Part shown: piece after piece, positions 1 through 6,214 of the stretch | Position numbering within the stretch: position 1 is the first letter of the stretch | Layout: each line of letters opens with the position of its first letter | NCBI GenBank assembly: GCA_018057635.1 | Contig: JAGPDJ010000162.1 | Location: 1 to 6,214, forward strand | DNA length: 6,214 nucleotides | Source of the DNA: Ferruginibacter sp. | Lineage (GTDB): Bacteria; Bacteroidota; Bacteroidia; Chitinophagales; Chitinophagaceae | Direction of reading: 5' to 3' | The notes under the pieces: generated by a model | Seen by the model: only the letters and a program-made list of their open reading frames with translations | The model's database searches: none | What the model was told of the DNA's origin: nothing | Position numbers and translations under genes: made by a program

Positions 1-51
1 CTGGTTTTTATTTACCTGTGTTATGTATTGGTAAAACCGGAAAAATTTTAA
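1..51 (+). CDS. kdpF: KdpF, small membrane subunit of the K+-transporting ATPase (C-terminal part only)
   Basis: This is the 3' end of a gene that begins before the window. Sixteen codons remain, reading LVFIYLCYVLVKPEKF and then TAA. The pattern is a hydrophobic segment with a short polar tail ending in Phe. It resembles the end of E. coli KdpF, a peptide of about 29 residues with one membrane span whose tail also ends in a Phe after an acidic residue. In E. coli, KdpF lies with KdpA in the inner membrane and stabilises the KdpFABC complex. The call rests on this short match and on the position directly upstream of kdpA, the usual order. Because KdpF is so small, the missing part is probably only about 10-15 codons, so the operon promoter may lie just outside the left edge. 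Confidence 0.8.
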   Translation: MVFIYLCYVLVKPEKF

Positions 52-102
52 AGCAGATTGAGGCGAGGGAAGAACCCAGGGATACAAGATTAAATAAATC
101 CT

Positions 103-138
103 CTAAACTTTCTAAACCTCCTAAACCTTCTAAACATA
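103..138 (+). repeat. Four tandem copies of a 9-bp repeat in the kdpF-kdpA gap
   Basis: The hexamer ctaaac recurs at 103, 112, 121 and 130, exactly 9 bp apart. The last three bases of each unit vary (ttt, ctc, ctt, ata), and the consensus is roughly ctaaacctt. A degenerate fifth copy may precede it at 94-102. The array ends 6 bp before the kdpA ATG, so it fills the region where a ribosome binding site would lie. The + strand of the array has no G, so it should be poorly structured as RNA. No function can be assigned from sequence; it could be a leader element, a protein-binding array or a simple slippage repeat. Confidence 0.85.
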
Positions 139-144
139 AAACTC

Positions 145-1845
145 ATGAATACAGAAATCTTAGGCGTCCTGTTAATGTACCTGCTCACGGTAGCGATGGC
201 TATTCCTTTAGGAAGGTATATAGGAAAGGTATTTGAAGGTAACAGCACATGGCTGGACCGGCTGTTTAATCCTGTTGACAAAACATTCTTTAAGCTTGGG
301 GGTATTGATCCCAATAAAGAAATGAACTGGAAGCAGCACCTCAGCGCTTTACTTACTATCAATCTTATTTGGTTCTTACTGTCCATGTTTGTATTGATGA
401 ATATGAGCTGGCTTCCACTCAATCCCGATGGCAACCCGTCTATGACGGCAGACCTGGCTTTTAATACATCGGTAAGTTTTGTTACCAATACCAACCTCCA
501 GCACTACTCTGGTGAAAGCGGGTTATCGTACCTGGGACAAATGATCCTGATGTTATGGCAATTTATCAGTGCGGCTACAGGTATTGCTATTTGTGCTGTT
601 GTGTTCAGGGCCATGAAGGAAAGAACAACAGATAAGTTGGGTAATTTTTATAACTACCTGGTAAGATCAGCCACCAGGATTTTATTCCCGCTGGCTGTTG
701 TTGTTGCATTGATACTTGCATTCAACGGCACACCAATGAATTTTGAAGGCAAAGCTCAATACGTTTCCATGCAGGGAGATACAGTGAATGTTAGCCGTGG
801 CCCGGCTGCAGCTATGATTGCCATCAAGCAATTGGGAACAAACGGTGGTGGTTACTATGGACCTAATTCTGCCAACCCGATGGAGAATCCCAACTACTTT
901 ACCAACATAGTTGAGAACCTTAGTATTATACTAATTCCTATTGCAATGGTATTTGCATTAGGCTATGTGCTCAAAAGAAAAAAATTAGCCTGGATGGTAT
1001 TTGGAGTAATGACGATTGGATTTTTGCTCCTGCTTTTAAATGCTGTGTATTTTGAAATGAATGGAAATCCAGCCATCTCAAAAATGGGCATTTCACAACC
1101 ACTTGGAAGCATGGAAGGAAAGGAGGTGAGGTTTGGTCCGGCAGCATCTGCCGCATGGGGAGTTAGTACAACCGTAACTTCAAACGGTTCTGTAAACTCC
1201 ATGCACGACAGTTTTACACCACTTGCAGGCATGAGTGCTTTGCTGGGCATGATGATCAATTCATTTTATGGTGGCGTGGGTGTTGGCTTTTTGAACTTTT
1301 ACATCTTCATCATCATAGCCGTTTTTATCAGTGGATTAATGGTAGGACGAACACCTGAGTTCCTGGGTAAGAAGATAGAAGCGAAAGAAATGAAGATAGC
1401 GGCCATCATTGCATTGCTGCATCCGTTGCTTATACTTGCAGGCACTGCATTGTCATCTTATTTATATGCACACAACCCGGAGGCCTATGCAGGATGGCTT
1501 AACAACCCCGGCAACCATGGATTTAGTGAAATGCTGTATGAGTTCACTTCGTCTTCTGCCAATAACGGAAGCGGCTTTGAGGGACTGGGCGATAATACGC
1601 CATTCTGGAACATTGCCTGTGGCATCGTAATGCTGCTGGCAAGATTTTTACCCATCATTGGCCCGGTGGCCATTGCAGGTATCCTGGCTAAAAAGAAATA
1701 TATACCTGAGAGTGCAGGCACATTAAAAACAGATACCGGCACATTTGGAATTATGGTATTTGTTGTAATATTTATTGTTGCAGCATTGAGTTTTTTCCCT
1801 GCACTGGCATTGGGACCAATTGCCGAATATTTTGGAATGAAATAA
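145..1845 (+). CDS. kdpA: KdpA, K+-binding and translocating subunit of the K+-transporting ATPase
   Basis: KdpA is the inner-membrane subunit of KdpFABC that selects and passes K+; it is related to the SKT/Trk channel superfamily. The 566-residue product is close to the 557 of E. coli and looks complete, from an N-terminal span (about 4-22, then PLGRYIG) to the C-terminal ALALGPIAEYFG signature. Four pore-loop filter segments are visible: TNTN at 114-117, GTNGGG at 231-236, TTVTSNG at 342-348 followed by MHDSF, and SSSANNGSGF at 469-478. The GRTPEFLGKKIEAKEMK loop (401-417) is also typical. About ten hydrophobic spans are present, as expected. The third filter has SNG where, as I recall it, E. 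coli has SCG. The ATG at 145 gives the expected N-terminus; no Shine-Dalgarno precedes it, only a 9-bp repeat array. kdpB follows after 16 bp, indicating co-transcription. Confidence 0.98.
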   Translation: MNTEILGVLLMYLLTVAMAIPLGRYIGKVFEGNSTWLDRLFNPVDKTFFKLGGIDPNKEMNWKQHLSALLTINLIWFLLSMFVLMNMSWLPLNPDGNPSMTADLAFNTSVSFVTNTNLQHYSGESGLSYLGQMILMLWQFISAATGIAICAVVFRAMKERTTDKLGNFYNYLVRSATRILFPLAVVVALILAFNGTPMNFEGKAQYVSMQGDTVNVSRGPAAAMIAIKQLGTNGGGYYGPNSANPMENPNYFTNIVENLSIILIPIAMVFALGYVLKRKKLAWMVFGVMTIGFLLLLLNAVYFEMNGNPAISKMGISQPLGSMEGKEVRFGPAASAAWGVSTTVTSNGSVNSMHDSFTPLAGMSALLGMMINSFYGGVGVGFLNFYIFIIIAVFISGLMVGRTPEFLGKKIEAKEMKIAAIIALLHPLLILAGTALSSYLYAHNPEAYAGWLNNPGNHGFSEMLYEFTSSSANNGSGFEGLGDNTPFWNIACGIVMLLARFLPIIGPVAIAGILAKKKYIPESAGTLKTDTGTFGIMVFVVIFIVAALSFFPALALGPIAEYFGMK

Positions 1846-1861
1846 TTAAAAAAGAAAGATC

Positions 1862-3916
1862 ATGTCAATACATAGAAGAACAAACAAATTATTTGAAGGC
1901 GCTTTGGTTAACGAAGCGCTGAAGCAATCCTTTGTTAAACTGGATCCACGCATCCAGTTCCGCAACCCGGTTATGTTTACCGTAGAGATCGCCACTTTTT
2001 TTATGCTGGGTGTTTGTATCTGGATAGCTACTGGCGAAACATCACAGGGAAGTTTGCTATATAATATTATTATCACAGTAATCCTGTTGATAACCTTGCT
2101 CTTTGCCAATTTCGCCGAAGCGCTGGCCGAAGCCAGGGGAAAGGCACAGGCTAATAGTTTGCGTAAAACAAGGGAAGACACACCTGCTAAAAAAATATTC
2201 ATTGTTGGAGATATATATGTGAACGAAGTAAAAGTAGTTCCGTCATCTCAACTCATGAAAGGAGATCTTTTTCTTTGTGAGGCCGGTGATACCATACCCA
2301 TGGATGGGGAGATTGTTGAAGGTATTGCTACCATTGATGAATCTGCAATAACAGGGGAATCGGCCCCGGTAATACGTGAAAGCGGTGGCGACAAATCATC
2401 TGTAACAGGTGGCACAAAGGTATTAAGTGATAAAATTAAAGTTCGGGTTACCACTGAACCAGGCGAAAGTTTTTTAGATAAAATGATAGCCCTGGTAGAA
2501 GGTGCAAGCCGCCAGAAAACACCGAATGAAATTGCGCTCACTATTTTACTGGCCGGGTTTACACTCATATTTATAATAGTATGTGTTACGCTGAAGCCAT
2601 TTGGTGATTATGCCAACACACCTATAACCATAGCCGCATTCATTTCTTTGTTTGTTTGCCTGATACCAACAACAATCGGCGGTTTATTATCTGCCATTGG
2701 TATTGCCGGAATGGACAGGGCATTAAGGGCAAACGTGATCACCAAAAGTGGCAAGGCTGTTGAAACTGCAGGCGACCTGGATACTCTTTTATTAGATAAA
2801 ACCGGGACTATCACTATCGGTAACAGGAAGGCTACTCATTTCTGGCCCGAAAAAGATGTAGATGAAAATGTTTTTGCCGAAGCTTGTGTACTTGCTTCTA
2901 TAGCAGATGAAACACCGGAAGGAAAATCAATCATCGAACTGGCTGAAACAAAAAATATCAAAAAGCCTGTCCTGCAAAATGATAAAGTAAAGTTCATCCA
3001 GTTTACTGCAGAAACAAGGAGTAGTGGAATTGACATGGAAGGAATGAAGATCCGTAAAGGTGCATTTGATTCAATAAAAAATAAAATACTCAAAGCAGGT
3101 AACAGTTTTCCGGCTGACACTGAAGAAAGAGTAAGGCTAATCTCTTCTGATGGAGGAACACCGCTTGTTGTGAGCCAGAATGACAAAGTGTTGGGTGTAA
3201 TTGAATTGCAGGACATCATAAAACCCGGCATACAGGAACGTTTTGAACGCCTGCGTAAAATGGGTGTGAAGACAGTTATGGTTACAGGAGATAATCCACT
3301 TACCGCAAAATTCATTGCTGAAAAAGCCGGTGTTGATGATTTCATTGCTGAAGCCAAACCCGAGGATAAAATGAATTACATTAAAAAAGAGCAACAGGGC
3401 GGAAAACTGGTAGCGATGATGGGCGATGGCACTAATGACGCACCGGCACTTGCACAGGCAGATGTTGGTGTAGCGATGAACAGCGGTACTGCAGCAGCTA
3501 AAGAAGCCGGTAATATGGTTGACCTGGACAATGATCCTACCAAACTGATCGAGATAGTAGAAATAGGAAAGCAATTATTAATGACAAGGGGAACACTCAC
3601 AACATTCTCAATTGCCAATGATGTGGCCAAATATTTTGCCATTGTTCCGGCATTGTTCATTGCTTCCATTCCTGCATTGCAGGGGATGAATATTATGCAG
3701 CTGCATAGTCCTGAAAGCGCTATACTTTCTGCCATCATTTTCAATGCCATTATTATTCCATTATTAATTCCATTGGCATTGAGAGGGGTGGCTTATAAAC
3801 CCATTGGTGCATCATTACTGTTAAGGAGGAATTTACTCATTTATGGATTGGGTGGTATCATAGTTCCTTTTATTGGCATCAAATTAATTGACCTTTTAGT
3901 AAGTATATGGTTCTGA
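1862..3916 (+). CDS. kdpB: KdpB, ATP-hydrolysing subunit of the K+-transporting ATPase (P-type ATPase)
   Basis: KdpB is the P1A-type ATPase subunit that couples ATP hydrolysis to K+ uptake in the inner membrane. Its 684 residues compare with 682 in E. coli. In order I see two spans (about 38-58, 65-85), the actuator domain with TGES at 164-167, two spans with [11 protein letters not shown] at 266-276, the phosphorylation motif DKTGT at 312-316 (Asp312 the phospho-acceptor), nucleotide-domain motifs FTAETRSSG (381-389) and KGA (399-401), then TGDN (475-478) and GDGTNDAP (521-528). Three C-terminal spans begin with NDVAKYF at 586-592; its Asp587 and Lys590 match the coupling pair D583/K586 of E. 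coli. Ser167 aligns with E. coli Ser162, whose phosphorylation inhibits the pump. A purine-rich aaagaaag lies just before the ATG. No key residue is missing. Confidence 0.99.
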   Translation: MSIHRRTNKLFEGALVNEALKQSFVKLDPRIQFRNPVMFTVEIATFFMLGVCIWIATGETSQGSLLYNIIITVILLITLLFANFAEALAEARGKAQANSLRKTREDTPAKKIFIVGDIYVNEVKVVPSSQLMKGDLFLCEAGDTIPMDGEIVEGIATIDESAITGESAPVIRESGGDKSSVTGGTKVLSDKIKVRVTTEPGESFLDKMIALVEGASRQKTPNEIALTILLAGFTLIFIIVCVTLKPFGDYANTPITIAAFISLFVCLIPTTIGGLLSAIGIAGMDRALRANVITKSGKAVETAGDLDTLLLDKTGTITIGNRKATHFWPEKDVDENVFAEACVLASIADETPEGKSIIELAETKNIKKPVLQNDKVKFIQFTAETRSSGIDMEGMKIRKGAFDSIKNKILKAGNSFPADTEERVRLISSDGGTPLVVSQNDKVLGVIELQDIIKPGIQERFERLRKMGVKTVMVTGDNPLTAKFIAEKAGVDDFIAEAKPEDKMNYIKKEQQGGKLVAMMGDGTNDAPALAQADVGVAMNSGTAAAKEAGNMVDLDNDPTKLIEIVEIGKQLLMTRGTLTTFSIANDVAKYFAIVPALFIASIPALQGMNIMQLHSPESAILSAIIFNAIIIPLLIPLALRGVAYKPIGASLLLRRNLLIYGLGGIIVPFIGIKLIDLLVSIWF

Positions 3917-3947
3917 TCATTTACAGTGATAATTAAAAATTAAAAAA

Positions 3948-4511
3948 ATGAAACAAAATATTCTGCCCGCAATAAGACTTACCCTGGTTTGTATGGTATT
4001 CTTTATGGGGATTTATTCTTTATTGATCCTTGCCGGCGCTCAGTTGGCGCCTGGTAAAGGAAAAGGTGAAACAGTTACGGCCAATAACCGTGTTGTAGGC
4101 TGGAAATTACTGGGCCAGAAATTCACAGAAGATAAATACTTCTGGAGCCGCCCTTCGGCTGTTGATTATAATGCAGCAGGTTCAGGAGGAAGCAACAAGG
4201 GTCCGTCAAATCCAGATTACCTGCAGCAGGTAAGGGACAGGATAGATAGTTTTTTGGTACACAATCCTGGTATAAAGAAAGAGGAGATTCCCTCTGACCT
4301 GGTAACCGCTTCGGGTGCAGGCCTTGATCCGCACATCTCGGTGCAGGGAGCTTATGTGCAGGTAAAAAGGGTGGCTGCAACAAGAAATATCCCGGTTGAA
4401 AAAATAAATGCTTTGGTTGAAAAAAGTATTGAAGATCCTTTGGCGGGTTTATTCGGCACTAAAAAAGTAAATGTATTACAATTAAATATTGAATTAGATA
4501 AATTAAAATAA
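3948..4511 (+). CDS. kdpC: KdpC, single-span subunit of the K+-transporting ATPase
   Basis: KdpC is anchored in the inner membrane by one N-terminal span and is needed for assembly and high nucleotide affinity of the KdpFABC pump. The product has 187 residues against 190 in E. coli. The span covers about residues 8-32. The periplasmic domain then shows the family signatures: YFWSRPSA at 64-71, the Gly/Ser-rich SGGSNKGPSNP at 79-89, IPSDLVTASGAGLDPHIS at 114-131, and the C-terminal VNVLQLNIELDKL at 174-186. The segment after the membrane span (APGKGKGETVTANN, 34-47) differs from the proteobacterial form and is Bacteroidota-like as I remember it. The start follows a 31-bp gap whose last part is almost only A and T, with no Shine-Dalgarno. 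The product appears intact. Confidence 0.97.
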   Translation: MKQNILPAIRLTLVCMVFFMGIYSLLILAGAQLAPGKGKGETVTANNRVVGWKLLGQKFTEDKYFWSRPSAVDYNAAGSGGSNKGPSNPDYLQQVRDRIDSFLVHNPGIKKEEIPSDLVTASGAGLDPHISVQGAYVQVKRVAATRNIPVEKINALVEKSIEDPLAGLFGTKKVNVLQLNIELDKLK

Positions 4512-4532
4512 CAACAGACAAAATCAAGTACG

Positions 4533-5624
4533 ATGAAAAAAATATTATTAGGAGCTATGCTTATAGCAGCCTCAAATTTATTCGCCCAGGATTCTGCAAA
4601 AACAGCAGCTCCGGCACCAAACCCGTTTAGCTTCAACGGTTTTGTGGAAGCTTATTATCAATACGATTTTAATAAACCAACAGATAATAACCGGCCGGGA
4701 TTTATTTACAGCCATAACAGGCACAACGAATTTAACCTGAATATTGGTTTTTTAAAAGGTAGTTATAATGCGGAGAGGGTAAGGGCAAATATTGCCATTG
4801 CCGCCGGTACGTATATGAATGCAAACTATGCGGCAGAAACCGGGGTATTAAAAAATGTTTATGAAGCCAATGCTGGTTTGAAGATCTCTAAAAAGAAAAA
4901 TCTCTGGATAGATGCCGGTATTTTTTCTTCGCACATCGGTTTTGAAAGTGCTGTGTCAAAAGATTGCTGGACGCTGACAAGAAGCATGCTGGCAGATAAC
5001 AGTCCATATTTTGAAAGCGGCGCCAAACTTACTTATACAAGCGATAATAATAAATGGCTGGTAAGCGGCCTGGTATTAAATGGCTGGCAGCGCATTAAAA
5101 GAGTAGATGCCAATTCGCTGATGAGCTATGGTACACAGTTGCAATTCAAACCTAATGCTAACATCACCTTAAATTACAGCACATTTATTGGTACCGATAA
5201 ACCTGATAGTGCAAGGCTGTGGCGCTACTTTCATAATGTGTATGGCATTTTTAATGTAACGAGCAAGTTTGGTATCATAGCCGGATTTGATATTGGCTCT
5301 GAACAAAAAACCAAAGGAAGCAATGATTTCAATACCTGGTATACTCCCGTGTTGATCTTAAAATATGCTGTAAACTCAAAATGGGCCATTGCAGCAAGAG
5401 GTGAATATTATGATGACAGGTATGGTGTAATTATTGCCAGCGGCACCCCCAATGGATTTAAGACTGCAGGCTATTCACTGAATGTAGATTATGCACCAAT
5501 AAGTAATGCTGTAATCAGGCTGGAAGCAAGAACACTAAACAGTAAAGATGATATTTTTTCTACAGGAAACGGGTTTACAAATAATAATACCTTTATAACT
5601 TCTTCTATTGCAGTAAGTTTTTAA
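4533..5624 (+). CDS. Outer-membrane beta-barrel protein, OmpL-like porin (BBP2-type family)
   Basis: The 363-residue product begins with a clear signal peptide (MKKILLGAMLIAASNLFA, cleavage probably after Ala18). A short Ala/Pro-rich linker follows (about 23-31), then repeated amphipathic strands rich in Tyr, Phe, Asn and Gly, ending in SIAVSF with a terminal Phe, a common outer-membrane barrel signature. The segments FNGFVEAYYQYDFNKPTDN (34-51 region), HNRHNEFNLN (61-70) and DAGIFSSHIGFES (127-139) followed by NSPYFESGAKLTY (156-168) match my memory of the putative beta-barrel porin-2 (BBP2, OmpL-like) family. No TonB box or plug domain is evident, so passive diffusion is more likely than active uptake. 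It lies 21 bp after kdpC and 2 bp before kdpD, so it is very likely expressed with the pump. A role in K+ passage across the outer membrane is inferred; the substrate is unknown. Confidence 0.88.
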   Translation: MKKILLGAMLIAASNLFAQDSAKTAAPAPNPFSFNGFVEAYYQYDFNKPTDNNRPGFIYSHNRHNEFNLNIGFLKGSYNAERVRANIAIAAGTYMNANYAAETGVLKNVYEANAGLKISKKKNLWIDAGIFSSHIGFESAVSKDCWTLTRSMLADNSPYFESGAKLTYTSDNNKWLVSGLVLNGWQRIKRVDANSLMSYGTQLQFKPNANITLNYSTFIGTDKPDSARLWRYFHNVYGIFNVTSKFGIIAGFDIGSEQKTKGSNDFNTWYTPVLILKYAVNSKWAIAARGEYYDDRYGVIIASGTPNGFKTAGYSLNVDYAPISNAVIRLEARTLNSKDDIFSTGNGFTNNNTFITSSIAVSF

Positions 5625-5626
5625 TT

Positions 5627-6214
5627 ATGCCAGAGCAGGAAAAAAATGCAGAACACTTTTTAAACCTGATACGCAAAAGCAGGCGTGGAAAGTTTAAGAT
5701 TTATATTGGCATGAGTGCCGGTGTGGGTAAAACATTTCGTATGCTTCAGGAAGCTCAAACATTACTGAGAAACGGTGTAGATATTAAAATAGGTTATATA
5801 GAAACCCATGGCCGTAAAGAGACACATGCATTACTGGAAGGCTTACCCGTAATTCCCAGGAGAAAACTATTCTACAAAGGTAAAGAGCTGGAAGAGCTGG
5901 ATGTACAGGCTGTTATTAACCTGCACCCGGAAGTGGTGATCGTAGACGAACTGGCTCATACCAATATTGAAGGCAGCAAAAATGAAAAACGCTGGCAGGA
6001 TGTGACAGACATCCTGGATGCCGGCATTAATGTAATAAGTGCAGTAAATATTCAGCATATTGAAAGCCTGTACCAGGATGTAAAAGAAATAACAGGCATT
6101 GATGTTGCTGAACGTATTCCCGATAGTGTGCTGCAACAGGCAGATGAAGTAGTGAATATAGATTTAACAGCAGATGAGCTGGTAACCAGGTTAAAGGAGG
6201 GTAAAATATATACG
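5627..6214 (+). CDS. kdpD: KdpD, K+-responsive sensor protein (N-terminal part; gene continues past the window)
   Basis: The frame opens at the ATG at 5627, two bases after the barrel stop, and is still open at the window edge after 196 codons. The visible part is the conserved cytoplasmic N-terminal KdpD domain. It has a Walker A motif GMSAGVGKT at 28-36, then GYIETHGRKET (56-66), a Walker B-like VVIVDELAHTN at 103-113, KRWQDV (121-126), VNIQHIESL (140-148) and LKEGKIYT at the edge. In E. coli, KdpD (894 residues) is a membrane histidine kinase that phosphorylates KdpE when K+ is limiting. The Walker A has Ser30 where E. coli, as I recall, has Cys. The USP-like, membrane and kinase domains would lie beyond the window, so it cannot be told whether this is a full-length kinase or a short N-terminal-only form. 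An upstream start is unlikely, since it would overlap the barrel gene. Confidence 0.95.
   Translation, partial: MPEQEKNAEHFLNLIRKSRRGKFKIYIGMSAGVGKTFRMLQEAQTLLRNGVDIKIGYIETHGRKETHALLEGLPVIPRRKLFYKGKELEELDVQAVINLHPEVVIVDELAHTNIEGSKNEKRWQDVTDILDAGINVISAVNIQHIESLYQDVKEITGIDVAERIPDSVLQQADEVVNIDLTADELVTRLKEGKIYT

Noticed and set aside
67..77. Possible small hairpin (ggg, 5-base loop, ccc) in the kdpF-kdpA gap.
   Set aside because: A 3-bp stem with no T-run after it is expected by chance.
103..138. Telomere-like or CRISPR-like reading of the ctaaac repeat.
   Set aside because: The unit is 9 bp with variable ends and only four copies, far too short for CRISPR repeat-spacer spacing. The likeness to CCCTAAA telomere repeats is superficial in a bacterial operon.
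18..236. A 72-codon + strand frame across the kdpF-kdpA junction, starting at GTG, with a Ser-Lys-Pro tripeptide repeat.
   Set aside because: It overlaps the end of kdpF and the first 92 bp of kdpA in another frame. The SKP-like repeat is just the 9-bp DNA repeat read as three-codon units, and the product resembles no family I know.
90..494. A 134-codon minus-strand frame ending in a Phe-Arg-Arg repeat.
   Set aside because: Most of it is antisense to kdpA, and the FRR-type tail is again the 9-bp repeat read on the other strand. No start signal or family resemblance supports it.
2836..3574. Long overlapping minus-strand frames opposite the kdpB nucleotide-binding region.
   Set aside because: kdpB is unambiguous here, with all P-type ATPase motifs in frame. 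The antisense products look low-complexity and unlike known proteins.
3916..3930. Possible hairpin in the kdpB-kdpC gap (atca, 7-base loop, tgat).
   Set aside because: The stem is only 4 bp and AT-rich. With the kdpC start 17 bp later, it is not a credible terminator or attenuator.
5867..6136. An 89-codon minus-strand frame opposite kdpD.
   Set aside because: It is fully antisense to the conserved KdpD domain, which carries intact Walker motifs, so it is a shadow frame.

Overview
The window is most of a Kdp high-affinity potassium-uptake operon, with every gene on the + strand: end of kdpF, kdpA, kdpB, kdpC, an outer-membrane beta-barrel gene, and start of kdpD. It looks like a Bacteroidota chromosome, most likely Chitinophagaceae or a close relative. 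The reasons are AT-rich DNA, A-rich translation starts without a clear Shine-Dalgarno, Bacteroidota-like variants of the Kdp proteins, and an OmpL-like (BBP2-type) barrel inside the operon. The taxonomic call is inference from sequence style, not from a database search.

Layout. Positions 1-51 hold the last 16 codons of kdpF, whose start is upstream of the window. Positions 52-144 are a 93-bp gap, the largest in the window, carrying four copies of a 9-bp tandem repeat just before kdpA. kdpA (145-1845), kdpB (1862-3916) and kdpC (3948-4511) follow with gaps of 16 and 31 bp. After 21 bp comes a 363-residue outer-membrane barrel (4533-5624). Only 2 bp later kdpD starts (5627) and runs off the right edge after 196 codons. 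No stretch above 300 bp lacks a gene. I saw no tRNA, rRNA, insertion sequence, CRISPR array or convincing terminator.

How the genes work together. KdpA is the K+-selecting channel-like subunit, KdpB the P-type ATPase that powers uptake, KdpC the single-span subunit that supports the ATPase, and KdpF a small stabilising membrane peptide. KdpD is the sensor that normally switches the operon on when K+ is scarce. The barrel probably sits in the outer membrane, and its place in the operon suggests that it helps K+ or another solute cross that membrane when Kdp is expressed. That role is inferred from position only. The core is canonical and apparently intact: all catalytic and filter motifs I looked for are present. 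The less ordinary points are the embedded barrel gene, the 9-bp repeat in the kdpF-kdpA gap, and the unresolved architecture of KdpD.
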